A stretch of 64,000 bases of DNA from Leptolyngbya ohadii IS1 (lineage in GTDB: Bacteria; Cyanobacteriota; Cyanobacteriia; Elainellales; Elainellaceae): NCBI RefSeq assembly GCF_002215035.1, contig NZ_NKFP01000006.1, positions 4,183,080-4,247,079 of the forward strand. The letters run 5' to 3'. Each line of letters begins with the position of its first letter. The first letter of the stretch is position 1. The position numbers and the translations under genes are program-made. Shown here piece after piece: positions 1 to 8,211 of the stretch. The notes under the pieces are model-generated. The model was not told the origin of the DNA. It did not search any database and saw only the letters and a list, made by a program, of their open reading frames with translations.

Positions 1-626
1 TCTGGCTAATTTTCGGGGTAGGCATTGTCTCTATCGCCTATTTCGGACTAATGTTCTGGCTAATCGATCGCGTCCGTCGTCGCTACCCCAAACCCATCCT
101 GCCAGATTCGATCGAGGTGGGCTGGATTTTCAGTGGGTTTAGCGGCATTACGATCGCCGGAATCACCGCCATTTTTCGCAGCGCCGAACAGCCCCTCCTG
201 ACCCTCTCCTGCCTGGGACTGCTGATTCTACCTGTACCGATCGCCCTCGTCGCATTAATCTACTGGCGGGGACGCTACCACGATCTGATGGAGGTCAGCT
301 ATCTGGTGGAAGATGCCACCCTGCGCCAGTTGCGCTTCCTCATCGGCAGACTGCCCGTGATTCCCGGCTACCCCATGTTTCGCGAGCGCTATATGCCCAT
401 TCTCTGGGAGCGGCGCTGGGGCTGGCTCAACTATTTCGATTTCAGCTTGAATAACTTGCTGCGGTTTGGCTTCAACGACGTGCGGCTGCGCGATCAGCAT
501 GTTCCCGGTTTGATCACAGCTCTTGCCTGGTATCAGTGGGTGCTGGGGTTGCTCTACCTGGCACTGCTGCTCTGGACGCTCTCCCGCACCATTCCTGGAC
601 TCAATCTGCTGATCTACTTTAAGTAG
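1..626 (+). CDS. integral membrane protein, 5'-truncated by window edge
   Basis: The reading frame is open from base 3, and the residues before the first Met (position 51) are hydrophobic and membrane-like, so that Met is probably internal and the gene starts outside the window. At least three further hydrophobic segments are visible, the last near the C-terminus (about residues 150-185 counted from the Met), with Arg-rich loops such as DRVRRRYPKP. I do not recognise a family or catalytic motif. A membrane-embedded role is the only supported statement. Confidence 0.6.
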   Translation, partial: WLIFGVGIVSIAYFGLMFWLIDRVRRRYPKPILPDSIEVGWIFSGFSGITIAGITAIFRSAEQPLLTLSCLGLLILPVPIALVALIYWRGRYHDLMEVSYLVEDATLRQLRFLIGRLPVIPGYPMFRERYMPILWERRWGWLNYFDFSLNNLLRFGFNDVRLRDQHVPGLITALAWYQWVLGLLYLALLLWTLSRTIPGLNLLIYFK

Positions 627-1135
627 AGGAATAAGTAGATGAATTAGGGCAAGTAGATAAACTGGGGCGCAAAAGCCCTATATCCTGGGATAGTTTTTCG
701 TCAGATAATTCTTAGCAATAATTTAAGAGAGAAAAACAGTCCCCCGAACCTGAACAACTGAATCGTGCAACAGGACAGAATGAAAAAAGACGAGGTCTTG
801 ATAACCTCGCCTCCCCGCCCAGATAGCTGTATCCAGAATGGTGTGATGTCAAATTGAGTCGTGCCAGATTACCTTGCTTGTACCATCTTGTGGTTCAATA
901 ATACTCAACTCCAATTCTGGCTCAAGAATCGCATTTCACCTGATTTGGGTTCGCGATCGCCAGTTGGTTTAGCAGATCGGTCAAAAAGGTTACTGATCAG
1001 TTGAACCAGAATCGTTTACCCTGACTCAAGCTGTAGAGATTGAATTTTTAAGCCAGTTAAATGGAATTGATCGCAGTTCTAGGTAAATCTAAAGGCAGCT
1101 CCTCACAGGATGACCCCAATTTGTGCCTGAGCCAA
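627..1135. other. 509-bp intergenic region, no convincing gene
   Basis: It contains the minus-strand terminator at 783-809. Between that terminator and the DUF3155 stop, the minus strand has only short reading frames. One 27-codon stretch (849-935) ending in IWHDSI looks protein-like but has no start codon. It could be a decayed gene end or chance. Confidence 0.4.
783..809 (-). terminator. rho-independent terminator, minus strand
   Basis: Read on the minus strand, a perfect 6-bp stem (CGAGGT / ACCTCG) with a 7-nt loop is followed by a T-rich tract (TCTTTTTT). It probably ends transcription coming from the DUF3155 gene, whose stop codon lies about 325 nt upstream, or from an unannotated small transcript in between. 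Confidence 0.6.
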
Positions 1136-1453
1136 CTAGTGAGCTACAGCACCAACCGGAAGGTTGTCCCCATCCTCTTCCAGAACCCGCAAGCTCGGAA
1201 ACAGGAAGTGGTTCTCTTCAACGTACTGGGCACCAAAAAGACCCTTCTCCGCCCAGAAGTACCGATCGGTGGTATGCTCATTACGCTTAACCAGAAGTAA
1301 TGCAGGAGGCACAATGCCTTCAGCCTGGATAAACTTCCGAGCAGCAGTAACGGGCTTATCTTCACCGCTTTCGATGCTATACTGAGGCACTAATTCGAGA
1401 ATTCTCCGCCCTTCCAAGCGACGGCGACTCTTACGCTTACGTCTTCTTGCCAA
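1136..1453 (-). CDS. DUF3155 family protein
   Basis: A 105-residue basic protein conserved in cyanobacteria; function unknown. The N-terminus is strongly cationic (ARRRKRKSRRRLEGRRIL), which suggests nucleic-acid or ribosome contact (inference). The central part has the ESGEDKPVTAARKFI segment typical of the family. Start choice: a TTG at 1453 is preceded by AGGAGG with an 8-nt spacer and gives the usual family N-terminus after the initiator. A longer frame from a TTG at 1474 would run through the ribosome-binding site. Stands alone with a possible terminator far downstream at 783-809. Confidence 0.8.
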   Translation of the reverse strand: MARRRKRKSRRRLEGRRILELVPQYSIESGEDKPVTAARKFIQAEGIVPPALLLVKRNEHTTDRYFWAEKGLFGAQYVEENHFLFPSLRVLEEDGDNLPVGAVAH

Positions 1454-1762
1454 CCTCTCTACCTCCTCTTTCAACGACGCAGTAGAATTTCCAGCACCTA
1501 GAACTTAATGTAGCTCTAGTTACAAAATACTAAGACCTTGCAAAGTATACCGACTTGAGTTAGAAATTTCAACTTGTTTTAAGCGAAAGATACAGAATCT
1601 AAAGAGAATCTATACCTCAAATATGCTCTCATAATCATCAAGGGATTTCAAGCAAACTGTTTCATTTTCGTGCCGCTGTGGTAGAAAGCAGTTCTCATCA
1701 ATGCTGCTTAAGTTGATCGGCAGCGTCTCTAAGCAGCACTAATCACCCTGCTGATGAATCGG
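1454..1762. other. 309-bp intergenic region
   Basis: AT-rich spacer between two minus-strand genes. It presumably carries the DUF3155 promoter. I see no gene, RNA or clear operator. Confidence 0.3.
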
Positions 1763-2479
1763 CTAATCACCCTTAAAAATAGGAATAATCCAGGCAAGAA
1801 TCAGGCTCAGCAAAATACCTGCTTCCAGAACGCGATAAAGGATCGCTCGGTTCACTAAAAGCAAACTGCTGCGATTGCCTGCTCTCACGTCATGCCACCA
1901 CTTTTGAATCGAGTTTCCCCACCGCTTTGGGCTTTCCTCTGGACGCGATCGCCATTGCCAGATCGACAGCAGCAGCGGCATTCCGCCGACCTTTGCGCTC
2001 ATCAAAAGATGGATTCCCAGGGTCAGTACCATCACCACCCAGGAAACGAGATGAATGTAATACCAGGTGTGGTTGAGTTCGCCGTTGGGCAACCAGGTTG
2101 ATCCCATCATTTTGCCGGAAAACAGCGCAAAGGTCAGGGAGAGCAGGGAAAGCGTGTTTGCGCCCCGATGCAGGGTGTACCACCCGATCGGCGTATTAGG
2201 CTGGCTCAGCTGACTCAGAGAATTGGGCTGGAGCAGCCGTTTTTGTCCGCGACGCAGGGCATAAATTGCAAACGCTGGAAACAGCAATAGCGCCCACAAG
2301 CCAAAGGTGCCGTGAATCCCCTCGATTGCTGGAAATTTTGGTAGTCCAATTCCACCCCAGCGTTTGTCGTAGGTTTCATAAGTCCAGTACGCCGTAAAGA
2401 TCGCCCCTAGGACAAAAATTCCGGTCAGCCCGTGGAGCAGGCGCAGCAGGAGAGGCTGGTAGGGGTGGGTGGGTTTCAT
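1763..2479 (-). CDS. cytochrome b561/b6-like membrane protein
   Basis: 238 residues with about five hydrophobic helices. Histidines fall in or beside helices (HGLTG near residue 16, HGTFG near 55, HRGAN near 104, HLVSW near 143, HLLMS near 157), the pattern of di-heme cytochrome b561/DUF4405-type electron-transfer proteins. Likely role: transmembrane electron transfer with quinol or an external donor (inference). No catalytic partner gene is adjacent. Starts at ATG 2479. Confidence 0.6.
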   Translation of the reverse strand: MKPTHPYQPLLLRLLHGLTGIFVLGAIFTAYWTYETYDKRWGGIGLPKFPAIEGIHGTFGLWALLLFPAFAIYALRRGQKRLLQPNSLSQLSQPNTPIGWYTLHRGANTLSLLSLTFALFSGKMMGSTWLPNGELNHTWYYIHLVSWVVMVLTLGIHLLMSAKVGGMPLLLSIWQWRSRPEESPKRWGNSIQKWWHDVRAGNRSSLLLVNRAILYRVLEAGILLSLILAWIIPIFKGD

Positions 2480-2882
2480 TGGACAGAGAGGGAAAGATGA
2501 AGGGATGAGGAGAGAGGGGAAGAGGGGAAGAATGGTTGAGGGAATTCAATCGTGAGCTGTTCAGGGATTGACGCTTTTCTGGTTTTGTTAATAAAGTTTA
2601 CAATCTTTGTAGCAACCGCTGTCAAGGCAGGAACGCTGAGGGGAATCGCAATTTTATGAATTATGAACAGATTATGAGAAGGAGCAATGAATCCGTCAGG
2701 AAACGAACTTGGAAATTAAAAAATTGCACGACTGCAACGGTTTATTCTTCCACTTGACGCAAATAGGTTGAGATCATTGAACCCGGATCAGCTTACCCCA
2801 GGAATGACGCAGAACAACATCGGCGATCGGATCAGCCTGATCTCCTGCTCTAAATTAATTAACGCGATGAATCAGACTACCA
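2480..2882. other. 403-bp intergenic region
   Basis: It begins with a purine-rich low-complexity tract upstream of the cytochrome gene (runs of GAGGAGAGAGGGGAAGAGG). The rest is AT-rich. No reading frame, RNA gene or terminator that I can support. Confidence 0.3.
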
Positions 2883-4502
2883 TTAATGCACTGCTGCGCC
2901 GCCCGTTGGCTTGACTTTCCTGAAAAACAGAACAGCGATACCGCTCAAAAATAGCGCCATGGCAATGAAGTAAAAGCAGTCGTTAAACGCCATCACGTAG
3001 GATTCGCGACGGACGATCGAATCAATTGCAGCGATCGCCTGATTTCGAGCGGTCTCCCAATCTGCCCCGCGACTGGCAAAAATCTGCTGAAGCTGATCAA
3101 GCCGCTGCTGGGTTTCCGGATCAAAGACAGAGATACTTTCGCCCAGCCGATTCGAGTGGAACTTCTGCCGATTGTTGAGCAAGGTTGCCAGTACCGCAAT
3201 GCCAAACGAGCCACCCAGGTTTCGCATCATGTTAAACAAACCAGAGGCTGATCCTGCCAGGTGAGGAGCCAATCCTGCCGTGGCGATCGACGAGAGGGGA
3301 ACCATGATGAGCGGCTGTCCCAAAGCCCGGATGAGCTGTGATCCGCGCAGCTGATCGATACCTGTATCGTGGGTCAGGTTAGAATTCATCAAACAGCTCA
3401 CGGCAAATAGACTGACCCCGACGCCAATCAGCACCCGCATATCAATCCGCTTCATGATTTGTGGAACCAGGGGCACGATCGCCAGCTGCGGCAAGCCTGC
3501 CCACATAATCACTTCCCCGATCTGCTGGGCGTTGTATTGCTGAATCTGTGCCAGGTAGAGCGGCAGAATGTAAATTGAGCCGTACAGCCCGATGCCCAGC
3601 GCCACATTCACAATGCTGGCTAAACCAAAATTTCGCGCCTTCAGCAATCGCAGTTCAATAAACGGACGCCGACGGGTTAGCTCAATCCAGAAGAATGCGG
3701 TTAGAAAAATCGCGGCAACAATACTGAGGCGCACAATCACCGCCGACTCAAACCAATCCTTACGGCTGCCCTCCTCCAGCACCACCTGAAACGAGCCTAA
3801 GCCGATCGCCATTGCGATAATGCCCCACCAATCCCCATTCCGCAGTGCCCCTAGCTGCATCGGTTCCATTCGCACCCCGTACCAGACGCAAGCCAGCAGG
3901 AGCAGACCGGGAATCACATTGAGGTAAAAAATGAAGTGCCAGCTAAAGTTATTGGTAAGCCAGCCGCCCAGCGTAGGACCGATCGACGGAGCAAAGGTGG
4001 CAGTAATGGCAAATAGGGCTAACCCAGTCGGCTGTTTGGAGGCAGGCAGGTTTCGCAGGATAAAGGTAAACGCCATCGGAATCAGCGTCCCGCCCGTAAA
4101 GCCTTGCAGGGCACGAAAGGCAATCATCGACGGGAGATTCCACGCCCAGGCACAAGCCACCGAAAACACGATAAACAGCGCCGCATTGGTGAGCATATAG
4201 CGCTTCGTTGAGAACACCCCGGACAGCCAGCCCGTCAGCGGAATTACGACAATTTCCGCGACCAGATACGCCGTAGAAATCCAGGAGCCTTCCTCCAGGG
4301 TTGCGCCCAGCGCCGCCTGAATATCCTGAAGGGAAGCGTTGGTGATCTGGATATCCAGCACCGCCATAAACGCACCCAGAATCACCCCCAATACCCCAAC
4401 CCATGTCCGGAACGAAACGGTTTCCGAGGGCGCAGGAGCAGCGATCGCCCCGGCAGAGGGATTGCCTTTGAGGGAAGCAGGACGTTTAGAAGGGCGGCTC
4501 AT
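2883..4502 (-). CDS. DHA2-family (EmrB/QacA-like) MFS efflux permease
   Basis: 539 residues with 14 predicted membrane helices, the size and layout of drug:H+ antiporter-2 proteins such as EmrB. Visible family signatures: DIQITNASLQDIQ in helix 1, GWLSGVFSTKRY after helix 2, RALQGFTGGTLIPMAF in helix 4 and the antiporter motif around FAPSIGPTLGGWL (motif C). Substrate unknown. It lies downstream of the HlyD adaptor and the second permease on the same strand, the arrangement of emrAB-type pumps. ATG 4502 is preferred; a TTG at 4539-4541 would extend it by 13 residues. Confidence 0.85.
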   Translation of the reverse strand: MSRPSKRPASLKGNPSAGAIAAPAPSETVSFRTWVGVLGVILGAFMAVLDIQITNASLQDIQAALGATLEEGSWISTAYLVAEIVVIPLTGWLSGVFSTKRYMLTNAALFIVFSVACAWAWNLPSMIAFRALQGFTGGTLIPMAFTFILRNLPASKQPTGLALFAITATFAPSIGPTLGGWLTNNFSWHFIFYLNVIPGLLLLACVWYGVRMEPMQLGALRNGDWWGIIAMAIGLGSFQVVLEEGSRKDWFESAVIVRLSIVAAIFLTAFFWIELTRRRPFIELRLLKARNFGLASIVNVALGIGLYGSIYILPLYLAQIQQYNAQQIGEVIMWAGLPQLAIVPLVPQIMKRIDMRVLIGVGVSLFAVSCLMNSNLTHDTGIDQLRGSQLIRALGQPLIMVPLSSIATAGLAPHLAGSASGLFNMMRNLGGSFGIAVLATLLNNRQKFHSNRLGESISVFDPETQQRLDQLQQIFASRGADWETARNQAIAAIDSIVRRESYVMAFNDCFYFIAMALFLSGIAVLFFRKVKPTGGAAVH

Positions 4503-4668
4503 AGGATGTGGGGAATTGACTAGGGTGGAAGGATGCAGCAATGAAGTGATATTGTCCGCAAATTCTTTTGGAAACTATTTTTTTGCAAAATGACAGTTAA
4601 TTTTGAAATGTTGCTCTCCTGAGGAGGGGATACGCAGGGATTAATTTCGGTTTTCGTGGAGCTTATCT

Positions 4669-5940
4669 TCAGGAATTCGCTTCCGGCAGCAGTCCCCGCG
4701 ATCGATAAATGGGACGCACCACCCGACGAATTTTGGGCAACTGGCGCAGAAACAGCAGCGCCCCCAGAATACACACCACCCCATCGATCGCCACCGTCAG
4801 CGGCGCACCCATCCAGCCCGCCAGAACTCCACCAGCCAGACTTCCCAGGGGAACCATGCCAAAGAAAGACATGATATACAGGCTCATTACCCGTCCCCGT
4901 TTGTCGTCTTCTACAAGGGTCTGGACGAGGGTATTGCTGGAGGCAAATTGCAAGAGGAAACCCATGCCGCTGAGAACCATCATCAGCGCAGAGAGCCAGA
5001 GTTGGGTGGAGAAGGCAAATCCAATTAAGCCCAGTCCCATCGCGATCGGCGCAAAGCCAATGATTTTGCCCAATCCCACAATGCTCTTTCGCAGGCTGAG
5101 ATAGATTCCGGCGGTTAGTGCCCCTACTCCCGAAGCAGCGGTTAACGTGCCCAGCGTCGCGGCATCGCCTTTGAGAATATCGGTGGCAAAAATCGGCAGC
5201 AGCACCATGTACTGCATTCCCATAAAGCTAATCAGCGCCAGCAGCAGCAAAATGAAGCGAATCGGCAGAAAGCGATAGGCGTAGAGATAGCCCTCTCCCA
5301 GATGAGCGATCGTACTGCGAAGAGAAAAGGGTTCCTGGATTAGCGATCGCGACTTCACTCGCATTGCCAGCAGCGCCAGAATCACCGCAATGTAGCTCAG
5401 TCCATCAATCAGAAAGCAGGCTCCTGCCCCCAACACCGCAATCAAGCCCCCCGCCACCGCAGGACCAATCAATCGGGCACTGTTAAACATGGAGGAATTG
5501 AGGGCGATCGCATTGGGCAAATCTTCCCGCCGTTCCACCAGTTCAGACACAAACGCCTGACGAGTCGGGGCATCGACCGCATTGACCGCCCCCTGAAACA
5601 GCGCCAGGACAATAATTTGCCAGATTTGAATCGTTCCCGTTAGCGTCAAAACCGCCAGCGCCAGGGATTGAATCATGGACAGGATCTGCGTTACCACCAG
5701 CACCGATCGACGATGCCAGCGATCGCCCACCACGCCGCCAAAGGGGGTGACAACAAACGTAGGAATTTGACTAGCAAATCCCACAACCCCCAGCAGAAAC
5801 GCCGATTGGGTCAGGTGATACACCAGCCAGATAGTCGCCACCTGGGTCATCCAGGTTCCGATCAGGGAAATGCCCTGTCCGGCAAAGAAGAGGCGATAGT
5901 TCCGCGATCGGAGAGCAGGTAGGGCGTGGGAAACCGTCAT
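4669..5940 (-). CDS. MFS transporter, EntS/DHA3-like
   Basis: 423 residues with about 12 membrane helices. The N-terminus (LRSRNYRLFFAGQGISLIG) and the loop DRWHRRSVLV match the enterobactin-exporter (EntS)/DHA3 branch of the major facilitator superfamily. A short soluble tail follows the last helix. ATG 5940 lies one base after the stop of the HlyD gene and is preceded by GGGGGAG inside that gene's end, so the two are translationally coupled. A TTG at 5958 would start within the neighbour. Substrate unknown; export is inferred. Confidence 0.85.
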   Translation of the reverse strand: MTVSHALPALRSRNYRLFFAGQGISLIGTWMTQVATIWLVYHLTQSAFLLGVVGFASQIPTFVVTPFGGVVGDRWHRRSVLVVTQILSMIQSLALAVLTLTGTIQIWQIIVLALFQGAVNAVDAPTRQAFVSELVERREDLPNAIALNSSMFNSARLIGPAVAGGLIAVLGAGACFLIDGLSYIAVILALLAMRVKSRSLIQEPFSLRSTIAHLGEGYLYAYRFLPIRFILLLLALISFMGMQYMVLLPIFATDILKGDAATLGTLTAASGVGALTAGIYLSLRKSIVGLGKIIGFAPIAMGLGLIGFAFSTQLWLSALMMVLSGMGFLLQFASSNTLVQTLVEDDKRGRVMSLYIMSFFGMVPLGSLAGGVLAGWMGAPLTVAIDGVVCILGALLFLRQLPKIRRVVRPIYRSRGLLPEANS

Positions 5941-5941
5941 A

Positions 5942-7381
5942 TTACTCCCCCGTGGCAACCGTCACTTCCGCAGACATACCGGGAGAAAGTTGTCCCTCGT
6001 AGCCGCGAATGCTGTCCGCATCGAAGGTAATCTTGACCGGAATCCGCTGCACGACCTTGGTGAAGTTGCCCGTGGCGTTGTCGGGCGGCAGCAGGGCGAA
6101 CTCCGAACCGGAAGCGGGAGAAAGGCTATTGATATGTCCCGTGAACGTTCTGCCAGGAAACGCATCTAGCTTAATTTCCACTGCCTGACCCTGATGCATT
6201 TTGTTTACCTGGGTTTCCTTAAAGTTTGCCGTGATCCACATCTCGTCACCAACGATCGCCATCATCGGCTGACCGGACTGCACCTGCTGACCCACCTCGA
6301 CCGTCTTGCGACCCACACGACCCTCAGCGGGAGCCGTGATGTTGGTGTAGGACAACTGAAGCTGAGCATCCGCGAGAGTTGCCTGTGCCTGAGCGATCGC
6401 GGCATTGGCGGCTTCGTACTGGCTGCGGTTGACATCAGTTTGAACATAGCCTGCCTGCGCCCGCTGGAGACTCCCCCGACTGGCGGCAAGCTGAGCCTGT
6501 GCCTGAGTGACACCCTGCTGCGCCTGAGCCAGTTTCGCCTGTGCCTGAGCAACGCCTTGCTGCGCGGCATTCCGTTGAGCTACAGCGGTCTGGTAGGTGG
6601 CACGGGCGGAGTCTAACTGCTGCTGGGAGACTGCACCGCTTTCGTACAGGCTTTGGTAGCGGTTAAAGTCTGCCTGCGCTTTCTGGAGATTTGCCTGTGC
6701 CTGAGCTAACTCTGCCTGCGCTGCGGGAACGCCTGCCTGTGCCTCTGCGACAGTTGCCTGTGCAGTCGAAATACCTGCGATCGCCTGACTCACATTGCCC
6801 TGCGCTTCAACCGTTTGTCCCTGGGTGGTTTGTCCGGCGAGGGAAATGCTTGCCTGGGCTGCCTGTGCCTGCCGCTGCGCCGCATTAAGCGCTGCCTGCG
6901 CCTGCTGCACTTTCACCTGATAGTCGTGGGGGTCAAGCTGAACGAGGAGCTGACCGGGCTGCACTTCCTGGTTATCTTCGACCGGAACCTGAATTACGCT
7001 ACCGGGGATGCGGCTGCCCACCTGATACACATGACCCGCGATCGCCGCGTTATCGGTACTTTCATGGGTAGAAGAGAACTGCCACCAGCGGTAGCCTACT
7101 GTCCCAGAAACGATCGCGCCAATACCCAGAGCGGCTGCCAGAATGCCCTTTGTGCTGCGCTTCATGGGGCGGCGAGGCTTCTCCGCAGGCACTTCATCGG
7201 CGGGAGCCTGAACATCTGGCTCGGCAGGGGCTTCAACCAGCGGCAGTTCAGTTGAACGATCGGTTGGACGTTCAGTGGGGCGAGAGGTGGGATTCTGAGG
7301 CGCAATAGTGCCCGTGCTGCGTCCGCTTGTGCTTTGGATATTTGTGCTTTGGATGGTGTGGGTGTCACTCATAATTTGCAT
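5942..7381 (-). CDS. HlyD/EmrA-family membrane-fusion (periplasmic adaptor) protein
   Basis: 479 residues: a Pro/Thr/Glu-rich cytoplasmic N-terminus of about 70 residues, one transmembrane helix (about 76-97), a first lipoyl half (SRIPGSVIQVPVEDNQEVQPG), a long Ala/Gln-rich coiled-coil hairpin (about 150-345), then the second lipoyl half and beta-barrel (TNITAPAEGRVGRKTVEVGQQV). The layout is that of EmrA. It would bridge an inner-membrane permease to an outer-membrane channel. The hairpin has many AQAQ-type heptads, so its length may vary between strains. ATG codons at 7381 and 7372 are both possible. Confidence 0.9.
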   Translation of the reverse strand: MQIMSDTHTIQSTNIQSTSGRSTGTIAPQNPTSRPTERPTDRSTELPLVEAPAEPDVQAPADEVPAEKPRRPMKRSTKGILAAALGIGAIVSGTVGYRWWQFSSTHESTDNAAIAGHVYQVGSRIPGSVIQVPVEDNQEVQPGQLLVQLDPHDYQVKVQQAQAALNAAQRQAQAAQASISLAGQTTQGQTVEAQGNVSQAIAGISTAQATVAEAQAGVPAAQAELAQAQANLQKAQADFNRYQSLYESGAVSQQQLDSARATYQTAVAQRNAAQQGVAQAQAKLAQAQQGVTQAQAQLAASRGSLQRAQAGYVQTDVNRSQYEAANAAIAQAQATLADAQLQLSYTNITAPAEGRVGRKTVEVGQQVQSGQPMMAIVGDEMWITANFKETQVNKMHQGQAVEIKLDAFPGRTFTGHINSLSPASGSEFALLPPDNATGNFTKVVQRIPVKITFDADSIRGYEGQLSPGMSAEVTVATGE

Positions 7382-7532
7382 CTGAAAGATACGAGTAAGA
7401 TTAGTAAGAGTGCGTAGTAATTAGCAAGCATAGGTTCTAAACAAACAGGAGTCTTCCTACGCTCGGATGAGGGCTGATCCTGCGATCGGATGAGCAGGGA
7501 AAATCAAAGGGAAGACGGTGAAGGTCAGGACA

Positions 7533-8054
7533 TTAGGACAAATTCGCGATCACCACATCTAGCCACTCGGAGAATAGCTGCTGCTCTGCATCCGAAAGCC
7601 CCTGAAGTGCCTGAGTACGAACTTCGGTTGCCAGAGGAATCAGCACTTCCTCCAGATTCCGCCCCGACTCCGTGAGCCAGATCCGCCAGACTCGCCGATC
7701 GTTAAGATCACGCTGGCGCTTCACAAGATCCCTTTCTTCCATACGATCGATCACACCCGTAATCGTGCCGCCAACTTGACAAAGGCGATCGCCCAGATCG
7801 GAGGTTGCCAGACCGTCCTGCTCCCAGAGACAGCAAAGCACCAGCCAGTGAAAGGGCGTTAAGCCATAGGGTTCTAGCTTTTCCTGAAATTTGCGACCAA
7901 TGAGCTGAGAGATCAGCTTGATCCGATAGCCCACCCCGTGGGGCGCTTTCACTTCCTGCCAGCGAGGCGTTTGTGTCACGAATGCTGCCTTCGATGCCGA
8001 CTGTATAGGATTCGATTGCGGCATTTCTGATAAAGATACATTTAATGATGTCAT
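7533..8054 (-). CDS. MarR-family transcriptional regulator
   Basis: 173 residues with the winged-helix fold of MarR proteins: helices about 45-100 (LISQLIGRKFQEKLEPYGLT), recognition region LGDRLCQVGGTITGVIDRME, and wing DLVKRQRDLNDRRVWRIWLT. It is the first gene of the efflux cluster and probably represses it, releasing DNA when a ligand binds, as EmrR/MarR do (family knowledge plus position). The spacing to the HlyD gene is about 150 bp, so a second promoter is possible there. Confidence 0.88.
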   Translation of the reverse strand: MTSLNVSLSEMPQSNPIQSASKAAFVTQTPRWQEVKAPHGVGYRIKLISQLIGRKFQEKLEPYGLTPFHWLVLCCLWEQDGLATSDLGDRLCQVGGTITGVIDRMEERDLVKRQRDLNDRRVWRIWLTESGRNLEEVLIPLATEVRTQALQGLSDAEQQLFSEWLDVVIANLS

Positions 8055-8117
8055 AGGAATAAGAGCATTTTTGAAATGACCTGAATTAAAAAGGCTGAAG
8101 CGGAAGCCTAAATTTAT

Positions 8118-8141
8118 TTAGTGTGCTTACTATTAGTGTAC
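8118..8141. promoter_or_regulatory. candidate MarR operator (two direct repeats)
   Basis: Two copies of TTAGTGT(G/A)C, 15 bp apart, sit in the AT-rich stretch upstream of the marR start. Position and AT context fit an autoregulatory operator and promoter. MarR operators are more often inverted repeats, so this is tentative. Confidence 0.3.
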
Positions 8142-8211
8142 GATATATTTCACCAGAAGCAAGGGGAAAAAGACCACAATCGATTCGGCTGTCTCTCCCT
8201 TCAGGGGTTAA

